Assembly: GCF_011058155.1 (NCBI RefSeq)
Contig: NZ_JAALFC010000004.1
Span: 1-64,000 of the forward strand
Direction of reading: 5' to 3'
DNA length: 64,000 nucleotides
Origin: Litoribacterium kuwaitense
GTDB lineage: Bacteria; Bacillota; Bacilli; Bacillales; DSM-28697
A program made the position numbers and the translations under genes. The notes under the pieces are model-generated. The model was not told where the DNA came from and did not search any database. It saw nothing but the letters and a program-made list of their open reading frames with translations. Every line of letters starts with the position of its first letter. Positions within the stretch are counted from its first letter, which is position 1. Positions 37,423 through 45,815 of the stretch are shown here, piece after piece.

Positions 37423-39144
37423 TTATTGAGACGTTTCTCGATGTTGATGTTCTAACACTTCTTCCATTTTCCGCAATGCCCCCGGTTCAATCGATTCAAC
37501 AGCGGAGGCAGCTTGCTCTAACGCCAACTCATAGTCGCAATTGCGAAAGCTGTCCTCAGCTTCTAACAATTGTGTATGTATTTCAGGGTACCTTGTTCTG
37601 TACTTATTTCCATATTGAATTAACTGCTCAACGAGAAACGCTTGTTCTACCATATCCGTGCTCTTCGTATGTAGTCGCTCAACTTTTTCTTTTATATGTG
37701 CAACCACTTCGTTAATATGAGTCATATCCAAAGGCGTTTGCTGAAGGGCATCGTGAACCAAGTTCATCCCTTCCTCCGCCTCCTCAAAAGCTGACACATA
37801 AGATGAGGGTACGCCCGGAAGATTACTTTTGTAAATGAGCCGTCGCGCATCTACGAGCTGCTTTTTCATCGTCGCTAAATCATCTCTCGCCTGCATCTCA
37901 TCTTGACGCAGCGCTTGGTACGATTCACTACGTTGTTTTTGCGATTCTTTTACGTCTTGAATGTCCTCAAGCAGCTGTTGAATGTCTTTTTTAATGACCG
38001 TATTCGCTTCCGTATGCATTTCCATTAAGCCTTCTAGTCGCTGGTAGGTCTTTTCGAGCTCTTTCAATCGCTTTTCGGTTTGCTTCGCTTCTTTCAAGGC
38101 CTCCTCATCAAGCTGATAGCTACTTTGTAAGAAGCTTACCTCTTCCTCAAGCCTCTCTTCCTCTCGCCCTATTGATACGAGCGTCGGCTCGATCCCAGAC
38201 AACTCTTGCATATTGAAATGACGAGCGTATACTTCTTGTTCAAAAGCATCGTATAGTTGATCTACATTCTCTTTTGTTGATTGAGCGACCGTCTCTGATT
38301 TTTCAACATCCCCTTGCTCAACGCTCTTTTTCCCCTGCTCAAGCTCCTCTTTTATTTGTTGAATTTGCGTAGCAGGTTGGAGATGATCCAGAAAATACGA
38401 TTGCTCCTGCATATCTTCAAGACCTGCCTCTAAATCTTTCACTGCTTCTGGCAGACGGTAAAGCAGTTCTTGACGTAATTCGGGCAGCACCGCAATTTTT
38501 TCTTCTATACTATGTAATGAATCTTTAATTGCAAACAACACATCACGCGCTTCAAAGTAATTTCCTTCCTCCGTCTTTTCTTCAAACAGCGTGAATTGTG
38601 GCTGTAAGCTGTTTACTTCCTTTTCATACACTTCTGCTGCTGGTCCAAGCTTACGCTGATCAACCAATAACGTTTTCTTTATCGATTGATGAAGGGCGCG
38701 AAACTCATCAATTTCGACACGGTTTTTTTCTTCACTGCCGATCAAATCTTGCAGCTCTGTCAGCATTTTGTCGATACGCTGTTGCGTTTTCTCAAGCGAC
38801 GCCTTTATTTCGGCGCTGAGCCGACCTGCCTTTCTAAATCGATAACGGTCCGCAGCCTCCTCAGTGTCAAACATTTTCTCTTCCAGCAAAGGCAGCTCTT
38901 CCGTTACAATGGTTTCCCACAATTCACGCCATTTTTCAAAATTTTTCTCTGTTTCGCCGGTGAGCTTCAATTGCTTTACTTTTGCCAGTTCCGCTGGCAC
39001 ATCACCGTTTAAGAGTAAATTCTTCTCTTCTTCAAACCGTTCTACTTGTTTATATATTTGTCGCTTACGGATCATCCCTGCTGTTAGAAGCACAAGCAGT
39101 ACGACAAGTGTTAAAATGATCCAGTGAATGACAGACCAAGACAT
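37423..39144 (-). CDS. ezrA: Septation ring formation regulator EzrA
   Basis: Membrane protein that interacts with FtsZ and limits Z-ring formation to midcell. 573 residues: one N-terminal membrane segment (IHWIILTLVVLLVLLTAGMI, N-out) followed by four to five spectrin-like coiled-coil repeats rich in Glu, Lys and Gln. Length and layout match the family. braB, which lies near it in B. subtilis, is absent. Confidence 0.95.
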   Translation of the reverse strand: MSWSVIHWIILTLVVLLVLLTAGMIRKRQIYKQVERFEEEKNLLLNGDVPAELAKVKQLKLTGETEKNFEKWRELWETIVTEELPLLEEKMFDTEEAADRYRFRKAGRLSAEIKASLEKTQQRIDKMLTELQDLIGSEEKNRVEIDEFRALHQSIKKTLLVDQRKLGPAAEVYEKEVNSLQPQFTLFEEKTEEGNYFEARDVLFAIKDSLHSIEEKIAVLPELRQELLYRLPEAVKDLEAGLEDMQEQSYFLDHLQPATQIQQIKEELEQGKKSVEQGDVEKSETVAQSTKENVDQLYDAFEQEVYARHFNMQELSGIEPTLVSIGREEERLEEEVSFLQSSYQLDEEALKEAKQTEKRLKELEKTYQRLEGLMEMHTEANTVIKKDIQQLLEDIQDVKESQKQRSESYQALRQDEMQARDDLATMKKQLVDARRLIYKSNLPGVPSSYVSAFEEAEEGMNLVHDALQQTPLDMTHINEVVAHIKEKVERLHTKSTDMVEQAFLVEQLIQYGNKYRTRYPEIHTQLLEAEDSFRNCDYELALEQAASAVESIEPGALRKMEEVLEHQHRETSQ

Positions 39145-39208
39145 AAATAAGCCTCCCCGATCAGCACCATTTCGTCCATACGATTTATTGTTAACGTTTG
39201 TATGGAAA

Positions 39209-39227
39209 AACAGGTAATCTACCTGTT
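39209..39227. promoter_or_regulatory. Perfect 8-3-8 palindrome upstream of ezrA
   Basis: AACAGGTA-ATC-TACCTGTT lies about 65 bases before the ezrA start and 140 bases past the refZ stop. The shape fits a dimeric repressor operator. The regulator is not evident; the refZ product is a nearby TetR-type candidate, but I have no sequence reason to pair them. Confidence 0.4.
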
Positions 39228-39366
39228 CAATAACAGTCCATTTTTTTCAAAACAATACATAGTTATATCTTAAAAAAGCATACCCTTATCATATCATGGT
39301 TTTAAGACTTGTTCCGCATTTTGTCGGCAATTTGTCACAAAAAATATCTTAAAAAACATGAATTGA

Positions 39367-39987
39367 CTATATATGGACTGGCGACGCCTCTTTTTTCAAC
39401 TGCTTTAACCAGTAATCCAACTGTTGTCGATGCGTTTTATGAAAATACATTTCGTGAGGAAAGACAAATAAAACATTCGTTAAATAGTGCTTTTGTAAAT
39501 ATGGAACCATCATCATCGTCTTTAATTGCATCATCGTATAGGGTACAGGAAACTGAACCATCTCTCCATTCGCAACAGCTTCCTCTAGTAGTTGGGTGAA
39601 AATATATTTTTCTTTCGCCAAGTACGTCGTCGCAATCTCGCGCGCCAACATTGTATCTAGCGTTAATTCTCTATAGAGGAAACGAGCGGTTTCCGCATGT
39701 TCGCGCTGATAATCTAGCAAGCGAAAAACGACTTTGCGAATTACCGTTAAAGCACCTGCTTCCCCTTCTTCTTTTAAGGTGTTGACAAGAGACGACATAT
39801 ACCCTTCAAAATAGGAAACAGACATTTCTTCAAGAAGCCCTTCTTTATTTTTAAAGTAATACGAAACGAGCGCTGGATTTACGCCCGCTTTTTGCGCAAT
39901 GGCTCGAACGGATGTACCACCATACCCTGTCGTATTAAACAATTGAACGGCTGCGTCCATAATCGCTTCCTTCGTCTCTCTAGCCAC
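39367..39987 (-). CDS. refZ: FtsZ-ring regulator RefZ (TetR family)
   Basis: 206 residues: N-terminal TetR HTH (VRAIAQKAGVNPALVSYYFKNKEGLLEEM) and a helical C-terminal domain. RefZ, under Spo0A control in B. subtilis, binds DNA near origin-proximal sites and helps shift the Z-ring to the pole at sporulation. The assignment rests on position (divergent from the GAF protein gene ytsP, near rpsD) and the HTH; DNA targets cannot be inferred here. Confidence 0.82.
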   Translation of the reverse strand: MARETKEAIMDAAVQLFNTTGYGGTSVRAIAQKAGVNPALVSYYFKNKEGLLEEMSVSYFEGYMSSLVNTLKEEGEAGALTVIRKVVFRLLDYQREHAETARFLYRELTLDTMLAREIATTYLAKEKYIFTQLLEEAVANGEMVQFPVPYTMMQLKTMMMVPYLQKHYLTNVLFVFPHEMYFHKTHRQQLDYWLKQLKKEASPVHI

Positions 39988-40171
39988 GAATTTTCCTCCT
40001 TTATATCAATCATCCGATCTTCGCTTCGTAAGTCATAACTGCTTTTCTTTACCTATACCGACTATTTTCTCTTTGCCGATGAAATTCCCTGTATAAAACG
40101 CTCGACGTTTTCCGTAAGTTTTGCGAGAATAAAGTCTACATCACACATATCTTGCAGATTGGAGGCAAATC

Positions 40172-40684
40172 ATGTCTACGTCAAACGAAACAAATTCAAA
40201 AATTGAACCACCGTTAAGCACGACACTTCTTAAATCGTTGCGCGTACTATTAGAAGATGAGCCGGATACGATTGCCAATCTCGCCAACGCGAGCGCATTT
40301 ATATTTGAACATTTGTCCAAAGTCAATTGGGTTGGCTTTTACTTGTTAAAAGAGGAGACGCTTGTGCTTGGACCTTTTCAAGGGAAACCCGCCTGTGTAC
40401 GCATTCAAAACGGCAAAGGCGTTTGTGGAACAGCAACAAAAGCCGACAAGACCTATGTTGTACCCAATGTTCATGAATTCCCCGGCCATATCGCCTGTGA
40501 TGCCGCCTCCAAGTCAGAAATCGTCATTCCTTTACACGCGAATGGTGCCGTCGTCGGATGCCTTGACATCGATTCTCCAGAGTATGATCGTTTTTCTCAA
40601 GCAGATCGCGAATGGCTTGAAGAAGCTGGCAAAATTATTGAGCAAGCGATCAAAAACGATGTTTTTTGGAAAGAATTAAATTGA
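40172..40684 (+). CDS. msrC: Free methionine-(R)-sulfoxide reductase (GAF domain, YtsP)
   Basis: 170 residues forming one GAF domain. The fRMsr cysteines are present: PACVRIQNGKGVCGTATK and FPGHIACDAASKSEIV, with VVGCLDIDSPEYDRF closing the pocket. It reduces free Met-R-sulfoxide with thioredoxin. GGAGG lies just before the ATG. Divergent from refZ; the rpsD promoter overlaps its stop codon. Confidence 0.92.
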   Translation: MSTSNETNSKIEPPLSTTLLKSLRVLLEDEPDTIANLANASAFIFEHLSKVNWVGFYLLKEETLVLGPFQGKPACVRIQNGKGVCGTATKADKTYVVPNVHEFPGHIACDAASKSEIVIPLHANGAVVGCLDIDSPEYDRFSQADREWLEEAGKIIEQAIKNDVFWKELN

Positions 40685-40709
40685 CAAGTCAACAATTGAA
40701 CCGTATAAT
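40681..40709 (+). promoter_or_regulatory. Consensus sigma-A promoter of rpsD
   Basis: TTGACA (40681-40686), 17-base spacer, TATAAT (40704-40709): a perfect match. The -35 overlaps the msrC stop codon. About 190 bases of leader follow before rpsD. Confidence 0.9.
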
Positions 40710-40757
40710 ACCACTCATGTGTGTAAAATAAAGCAGATGTGGACGCCTTGTTTCTTG

Positions 40758-40884
40758 GATGTTGTTTCTCCTAACTGTAGGAGGTGTATCGCGTAACCTT
40801 AGCTGCTGAGGCGAAGATGCAGGAAACAACATCGGTTGCAAGCGTGAGTTCCATACTAGGCTTTTATTTTATGCAAAATAAAAG
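40758..40884 (+). ncRNA. Structured rpsD 5' leader, probable S4 autoregulatory site
   Basis: GATGTTGTTTC (40758-40768) pairs perfectly with GAAACAACATC (40823-40833), enclosing a CTCCT/AGGAG hairpin. Further on, CTTTTATTTT-ATGC-AAAATAAAAG (40861-40884) forms a ten-base hairpin directly before the ribosome site. Bacillus rpsD is known to be autoregulated by S4 through its leader; that this structure does so is inferred. Confidence 0.6.
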
Positions 40885-40902
40885 CGAAGGAGGAGTCATT
40901 TT

Positions 40903-41505
40903 ATGGCTCGTTATACAGGACCAAGTTGGAAAAAAGCCCGTCGCGTTGGCGTTTCGTTGACCGGCACGGGAAAAGAATTAGAAAAACGCCCTTATGCTCC
41001 AGGGCAACATGGTGCAAACCAGCGTAGAAAGCTGTCTGAATTCGGACTACAGTTGCGTGAAAAACAGAAGCTTCGTTTTATGTACGGCATTAACGAACGT
41101 CAATTTCTCCGCATCTTTAACGATGCTGGCAAAATGAAAGGGATCCACGGTGAAAACTTTATGGCCCTTTTAGAATCTCGCCTTGACAACCTCGTATACC
41201 GTCTCGGCTTTGCGCGTACTCGTCGTCAAGCTCGTCAGCTCGTCAACCACGGTCACGTACTCGTTGATGGCAAACGTGTTGACATCCCTTCTTTCCGCGT
41301 TGAGCATGGACAAACGATCTCTCTTCGTGAGAAGTCTCGTAACCTTTCCATCGTGAAAGAAGCAATTGAAGCAAACACATTCGTTCCTGAGTACCTTTCA
41401 TTCAACGAAGATACACTAGAAGGTACGTACAATCGTTTCCCTGAGCGCTCTGAGCTTCCAGCAGAGATCAACGAATCACTAATCGTTGAGTACTACTCTC
41501 GTTAA
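40903..41505 (+). CDS. rpsD: 30S ribosomal protein S4
   Basis: 200 residues, start [20 protein letters not shown], with the S4 RNA-binding domain ([31 protein letters not shown]) around 93-155 and no zinc-binding Cys motif, as in the Bacillus C-minus form. AAGGAGGAG precedes the ATG. In B. subtilis tyrS is next on the other strand; here a 12-kb island intervenes. Confidence 0.97.
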   Translation: MARYTGPSWKKARRVGVSLTGTGKELEKRPYAPGQHGANQRRKLSEFGLQLREKQKLRFMYGINERQFLRIFNDAGKMKGIHGENFMALLESRLDNLVYRLGFARTRRQARQLVNHGHVLVDGKRVDIPSFRVEHGQTISLREKSRNLSIVKEAIEANTFVPEYLSFNEDTLEGTYNRFPERSELPAEINESLIVEYYSR

Positions 41506-41530
41506 TAAGAACGAATTGCATTTAACAAGA

Positions 41531-41576
41531 AAAAAAGCCTTGAAAATGTTGATGTACCAACATTTCAGGGCTTTTT
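41531..41576 (+). terminator. Intrinsic terminator of rpsD
   Basis: GCCTTGAAAATGTTG and CAACATTTCAGGGC form a long stem with one mismatch and a short loop, then TTTTTC on the plus strand. A run of A before it makes it usable in both directions. Confidence 0.9.
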
Positions 41577-41976
41577 CTATTTTCACGACCTTAGCAAGAT
41601 CATGCAGAAAAATGTACGTATTTTCGGCCAGTTTTCGGTCAAAAAACTTTAAAGTAAGCAGGCGCAATTGAAAAAAATGACACATGTCTTCTTTTTAACG
41701 CTCATCCAGCAAACATTATTGCCATATTCCATATTAGGTCAAATACTTGGTGGCTGAACTATCGTGATATTCAACATTTGTTCGACAGCCAACGTACCTT
41801 AGGCGAAAACAAAGCATCTTAACCCATCGCGACGCTTGAGGAATGGCAAGCATTTGTCTTCCTAACCCGCTGCAATGGTACAAAGATTGCAAAAAGGTGC
41901 ACTGTGCCCCATTACATAATTACCCTATTTGTTTATCTCAGTTAAATCTAGGTGCATTGTTGAATCTATACCGTAT
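41577..41976. other. Intergenic stretch at the left end of the accessory island
   Basis: About 400 bases with no intact gene. On the plus strand a piece reading WWLNYRDIQHLFDSQRTLG, then interrupted by stops before TLEEWQAFVFLTRC, looks like decayed coding sequence, but I cannot name a parent. No promoter or repeat stands out. Confidence 0.3.
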
Positions 41977-42801
41977 TTAACATTCTGCACCAGACATTTC
42001 ATTTGTGAACACACGTTTATATTCTTTAGGCGACAGTTTCAGTGCTGATTTACCAACATAGTGAAATTGTAGTGCTCGACGACGCTTTGGTGAGTGATTT
42101 GGTGGTGTTCCATGTTTAAGTAAACCATGAAAAAAGAGAATACCACCTGGTTTTAAGGGCACCGTTACATCTCTTTCTACTGAAATATGAGTATCGCATA
42201 TCTGCAAATCCCGAATGAAATAATGAGGCGTTGCGCCCTCTGCGTGAGAACCTGGAATCACATGCATACAGCCATTATCATGAGTCACCTCATCCAAAGC
42301 AACCCATACCCCTATCACAGGATTTGTATAAGAAAGAGCTTTGAATGCCATATCTTGATGCCAAGGCTTTTCTCCTCCTTCAAAAGGCGGCTTTAGCAAA
42401 GCCATATCTTGCGCTAAGATCGGTTCTTCTCCAAGAATTTCTTCTATTTTAGTTTGAATCTCAGGGTGATAAGCAATTGCGTTTAATCGCTCATCAACTT
42501 CTACAAATTCACTAATTTTTCGAACTGCAATCTCACGTTCCTTATCTGTTTTTAATTCAGCTTGGGGTTTCGTAAATTGAATTTTCGCGCCTTTATCGTC
42601 ATCAAAGATTATTTGATTTATAGCATCAATGGCACGATTCACCTCTTTTTGTGTCAAGACATTTTCTATGGCTAAATACCCATCATGTCGATACTGTTTA
42701 ATTTTTCCTTCATCCCAATTGTCAAAACCATCATATTTTTCTGCGATTTGATCAAACCGATATAGCTTTGCAATTTCTTCAGACTCTGTTGTGTTTCTCA
42801 T
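41977..42801 (-). CDS. Phytanoyl-CoA dioxygenase (PhyH) family protein
   Basis: Fe(II)/2-oxoglutarate oxygenase, 274 residues. The iron triad is visible as WHQDMAF (HxD) and a late His in FFHGLLKHGTPPNHS, with Arg in KRRRALQFHYV for 2-oxoglutarate. GCMHVIPGSHAEG is the core between them. Similar enzymes hydroxylate ectoine, quorum signals or small metabolites; the substrate here cannot be read from the sequence. It is divergent from an AraC regulator, which probably controls it. GAAGGAGTGAT precedes the ATG. Confidence 0.88.
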   Translation of the reverse strand: MRNTTESEEIAKLYRFDQIAEKYDGFDNWDEGKIKQYRHDGYLAIENVLTQKEVNRAIDAINQIIFDDDKGAKIQFTKPQAELKTDKEREIAVRKISEFVEVDERLNAIAYHPEIQTKIEEILGEEPILAQDMALLKPPFEGGEKPWHQDMAFKALSYTNPVIGVWVALDEVTHDNGCMHVIPGSHAEGATPHYFIRDLQICDTHISVERDVTVPLKPGGILFFHGLLKHGTPPNHSPKRRRALQFHYVGKSALKLSPKEYKRVFTNEMSGAEC

Positions 42802-42924
42802 AATATCACTCCTTCAATTAAATAATTTCCGTTCCATAATTCATTTTATTCAAAAAATATGATAAAACAAATGCACAAATCACATCATTATTTATACTAT
42901 TTCACATCATTGGAGCGGTTTACT

Positions 42925-43716
42925 TTGATATCATTACAAAACATTAAATTAAGTTCTTCATTCGGTAAGGTCAATTGTGAATATAATTGGAAATGGAATC
43001 GCACAAATACTCCATTTAAAAATTATGATTATTGGTACGTGTGGCACGGTGAAGGAGAGGTCATATTGAATGGTCAACATCACCAAGTAGGAAAAAGAGA
43101 TTGCTTCCTTTTCCAACCAGGCGATTTGACTTCTGCGAAACATAATCCAGAAAATCCGCTTACAGTCACATTTATTCATTTTTCCCTGAACGCAGATGAA
43201 TCTTTTTTGTTACATTTACCTTCATTCGTACATTTTGACCCAGCAGAATTTCACGAACAATACCTCAACCGTTTTATGCATGTGATGTTGACTAGAGTAT
43301 ATGGATTTAAACAAGAGGCCACTATGTTGTTGGGACTATTATTAATAATGTTTGAACGACAAAGTCAAATGAAAAAAGATGGTTATCGGCAGTACCATGC
43401 ATTAAATCGAGTAATGTTAGATATAGCTGCAAAGATCAACCAAGAACCAGGGAAACAACACACCATCACTAATTTAGCCGAACAGGCACACCTGTCCCCA
43501 AGATATTTTTCTTTAAAGTTTAAAGAATTTATGGGGCAAACCATAGAATCCTATATTATTGATAGAAGAATTGACCGTGCAGAGTATTTGCTTAGAACAG
43601 GTATGACAGTAACCGAAGTAGCAAATGCTCTCGGGTATCAAAATATTTATTATTTTAGCAGGCAATTTAAACAGAAAACCGGCGTGAATCCATCGAAGGT
43701 ACAAGCATGGAGATAA
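42925..43716 (+). CDS. AraC family transcriptional regulator
   Basis: N-terminal cupin-like sensor domain (YDYWYVWHGEGEVILNG, FLFQPGDL) and C-terminal double HTH with LAEQAHLSPRYFSLKFKEFM and VTEVANALGYQNIYYFSRQF. About 263 residues from a TTG at 42925, chosen for the GGAG nine bases upstream; the frame stays open to an ATG at 42859 with no ribosome site. Divergent from the PhyH gene with a short shared upstream region. The effector is unknown. Confidence 0.82.
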   Translation: MISLQNIKLSSSFGKVNCEYNWKWNRTNTPFKNYDYWYVWHGEGEVILNGQHHQVGKRDCFLFQPGDLTSAKHNPENPLTVTFIHFSLNADESFLLHLPSFVHFDPAEFHEQYLNRFMHVMLTRVYGFKQEATMLLGLLLIMFERQSQMKKDGYRQYHALNRVMLDIAAKINQEPGKQHTITNLAEQAHLSPRYFSLKFKEFMGQTIESYIIDRRIDRAEYLLRTGMTVTEVANALGYQNIYYFSRQFKQKTGVNPSKVQAWR

Positions 43717-43828
43717 GGGCTTGCATTCAATATGTAAGCCCTTCGTATTAATGATTTGTTGTTCAATAGAAAAAAGAGACTTGCAAATTTAAATATCGTT
43801 GTCGGTATATTTATTGGTGACTTGAAAG

Positions 43829-44275
43829 GTGCGACGCCGTGTACAGAAAGAGTTTCATGAATATGATTGTAAAAAGTGTAAGCAAATTTTCTATAAGCGA
43901 AGTGAGTGAGTATTTGAGCGAGAAGTAACGGTGGTATTTAGAGAGACTCTTAGTGTTTCGGAAGGTGTATTGTACTTGGTTTCCAGACAGTGAAGATGAT
44001 TGGTTCAGAGCAAATCGCTCAAGTGAAGCAGGAACTAAAAGACTACTGTAAACGCGAGGAAGAAGCAGGCATTCCAGAAATAATACAAGTCTTGCAATCG
44101 TTCAACAATTGGCAAACAGAAATTCTTAATCGCTTTGTCTTTGTTATTGTTTAAACAACAAAACGAAAGTGATCAAACGCAACGCTTATGGGATTCAAAG
44201 ATACGATCGATTTCTGTTATAAAATTTTATTAAGTCAACAATTGAAACATCTTAGAGACTTTCAAGCAGGGTAAA
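43829..44275 (+). pseudogene. Relic of an ISL3-type transposase
   Basis: Coding traces in shifting frames on the plus strand: EYDCKKCKQIFYKRS (zinc-finger-like N-terminal part), then QVKQELKDYCKREEEAG and IPEIIQVLQSFNNWQTEIL with a stop, then NNKTKVIKRNAYGIQRYDRF. The last two pieces match the C-terminal region of ISL3-family transposases (NGFTEG-x-NNKIKVIKRNAYG, here with the first part lost). Most of the catalytic domain is gone. This marks past insertion-sequence activity inside the island. Confidence 0.65.
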
Positions 44276-44370
44276 AGTAGGGCCAGGAACAAAGACCCCT
44301 ACCCCAACTATTGACGTAGAACCTTTCTTATATCATTAAAATAGATGCATAACATAGCCCCAATATTGAT

Positions 44371-44409
44371 AAGCCACAGCTGCACAATTTAATCGTACAG
44401 CTGTGGCTT
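44371..44409. repeat. Perfect 12-base inverted repeat
   Basis: AAGCCACAGCTG and CAGCTGTGGCTT around a 15-base loop. No T run follows in either direction. It lies between the transposase relic and the stalk-protein gene, about 200 bases past the latter's stop. It may be an old terminator or an element end. The remaining 44410-44615 shows nothing. Confidence 0.55.
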
Positions 44410-44615
44410 ATGTTTCATCATCATTGCTATAATCGGGAATAAGTAAGTAAATCCTTTCATTCTTAAAGATTCGTCGCCGTTTCTGGATGACTTGATTTTT
44501 TGAGATTTCGTTATTGCCGGTGGAATCCTATAAAACTGCCAAGCCCCCACAAAACGTGATAGAGACCAACCTATTTTATTTGTCTAGTTTAGCAAATCGT
44601 CAACACGCTGCGAAT

Positions 44616-45356
44616 CTATTTGATCAACACAGGGTCACCAATCACACTATACGTACCGTCCACTAAAATTCGTACCTCTTTGACATCAGCAATATTCACT
44701 TCGATTTCATAAAAATTTTTATGAGCGACATTCGGAACAGCGTGAATGACCTCATTCCTTTCATTATAGACTTCAATTCTTGGCTTTGAAGTAGTATAAT
44801 TACCCGCATCATTTTTAGTATCATCTACCCAAATCGTTGCTTTTAATGTCTCGAATTCAAAATTATTTGTTACATACACTTGTAAGTTCATTTGAAAATC
44901 ACGATCATTGGCGTACCCATACTTAAAGGTTTTACCGGGTCCGCGATTTAACAAATGTGGTGTCGTGCTTGCCAGCCGATATTTATCTGCTGGTCGACCA
45001 TATTCCGTCGTCAATTGTACAATTCGATCATTCTGTGGCTGAACGCTCTGTTCAGTATCTCCCAAATAAATCGTTTGTGTACGCTGATCCCATGTCACTT
45101 CCAAGTCTGTTGCCTCGGCTACAGCTCGAAGTGGCAAATACGTATTTCCATTATAGGTTATTGGAAGCAGTTCTGTTCCACTGCTTGCATCTTTCGCGAT
45201 AAATCGATCACCATGCAACATCACATTAATACCAGAATTTAAAAATACTTTTATTTCGCGCAATGTATTTGAGCCGAATGCCTGTTCAGAAAAGCTTAAA
45301 AAAAGTAAAGACACTAAACTAAAAACTACCCATTTATTTTTTAAACATGTTTTCAT
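44616..45356 (-). CDS. Secreted stalk-domain protein (copper amine oxidase N-terminal-like domain)
   Basis: 246 residues. A signal peptide (NKWVVFSLVSLLFLSFSEQAFG) is followed by a domain of about 65 residues (IKVFLNSGINVMLHGDRFIA, LPITYNGNTYLPLRAVAEA, VTWDQRTQTIYLG), the typical stalk repeat of Bacillales cell-surface proteins, and then a β-rich C-terminal domain (FEFETLKATIWVDD, YEIEVNIADVKEVRILVDG) of the NPCBM carbohydrate-binding kind. Divergent from a large regulator gene, 460 bases away. Role unknown; probably surface or cell-wall binding. Confidence 0.82.
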   Translation of the reverse strand: MKTCLKNKWVVFSLVSLLFLSFSEQAFGSNTLREIKVFLNSGINVMLHGDRFIAKDASSGTELLPITYNGNTYLPLRAVAEATDLEVTWDQRTQTIYLGDTEQSVQPQNDRIVQLTTEYGRPADKYRLASTTPHLLNRGPGKTFKYGYANDRDFQMNLQVYVTNNFEFETLKATIWVDDTKNDAGNYTTSKPRIEVYNERNEVIHAVPNVAHKNFYEIEVNIADVKEVRILVDGTYSVIGDPVLIK

Positions 45357-45815
45357 TCCCTATCCCTCCGAGTTTTCACATAATAACTGCTGACATTTGC
45401 CTTGATCTCTTTCATATTCAGTCACGAACAATGGCTTTTGCAAAAAAAGTATACAAGATGGCTTTATGACTGAATATTAAGATATTTAATCTTGTTATTT
45501 ATTTGTTTATTCTCATCTTAATTTTTTTGATCACCTTCTTTTTGCTTATGAAAGCCAACATTGTTTAAACAGCTTCATCAGACCTGTTTTAAGATCATCA
45601 TTCATTTCCTTAACATTATATCTAGATGGACCATCAGATTGATACTATCCAAAGGTCTACTTTTTTCACTTTCAACACCGTTTCATGGTAAGATAAATGA
45701 AAATTAGCGAAACTTGGCACAGGCCAGAAAGCCTTTAAACTGTACTTTTAATATGCGTTTAAACAATCAGAAAATTATTTCAAAATATATACACAAATTT
45801 GAGGTGATATTGAAC
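45357..45815. other. Long divergent intergenic region of the stalk protein and LuxR regulator genes
   Basis: About 460 AT-rich bases. It must contain the promoters of both genes, but no good -35/-10 pair or operator palindrome is clear. The frame of the regulator remains open into this region (to a TTG at 45714) without a ribosome site. A GAGGTG site at 45801 fixes the start at 45816. Confidence 0.5.
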
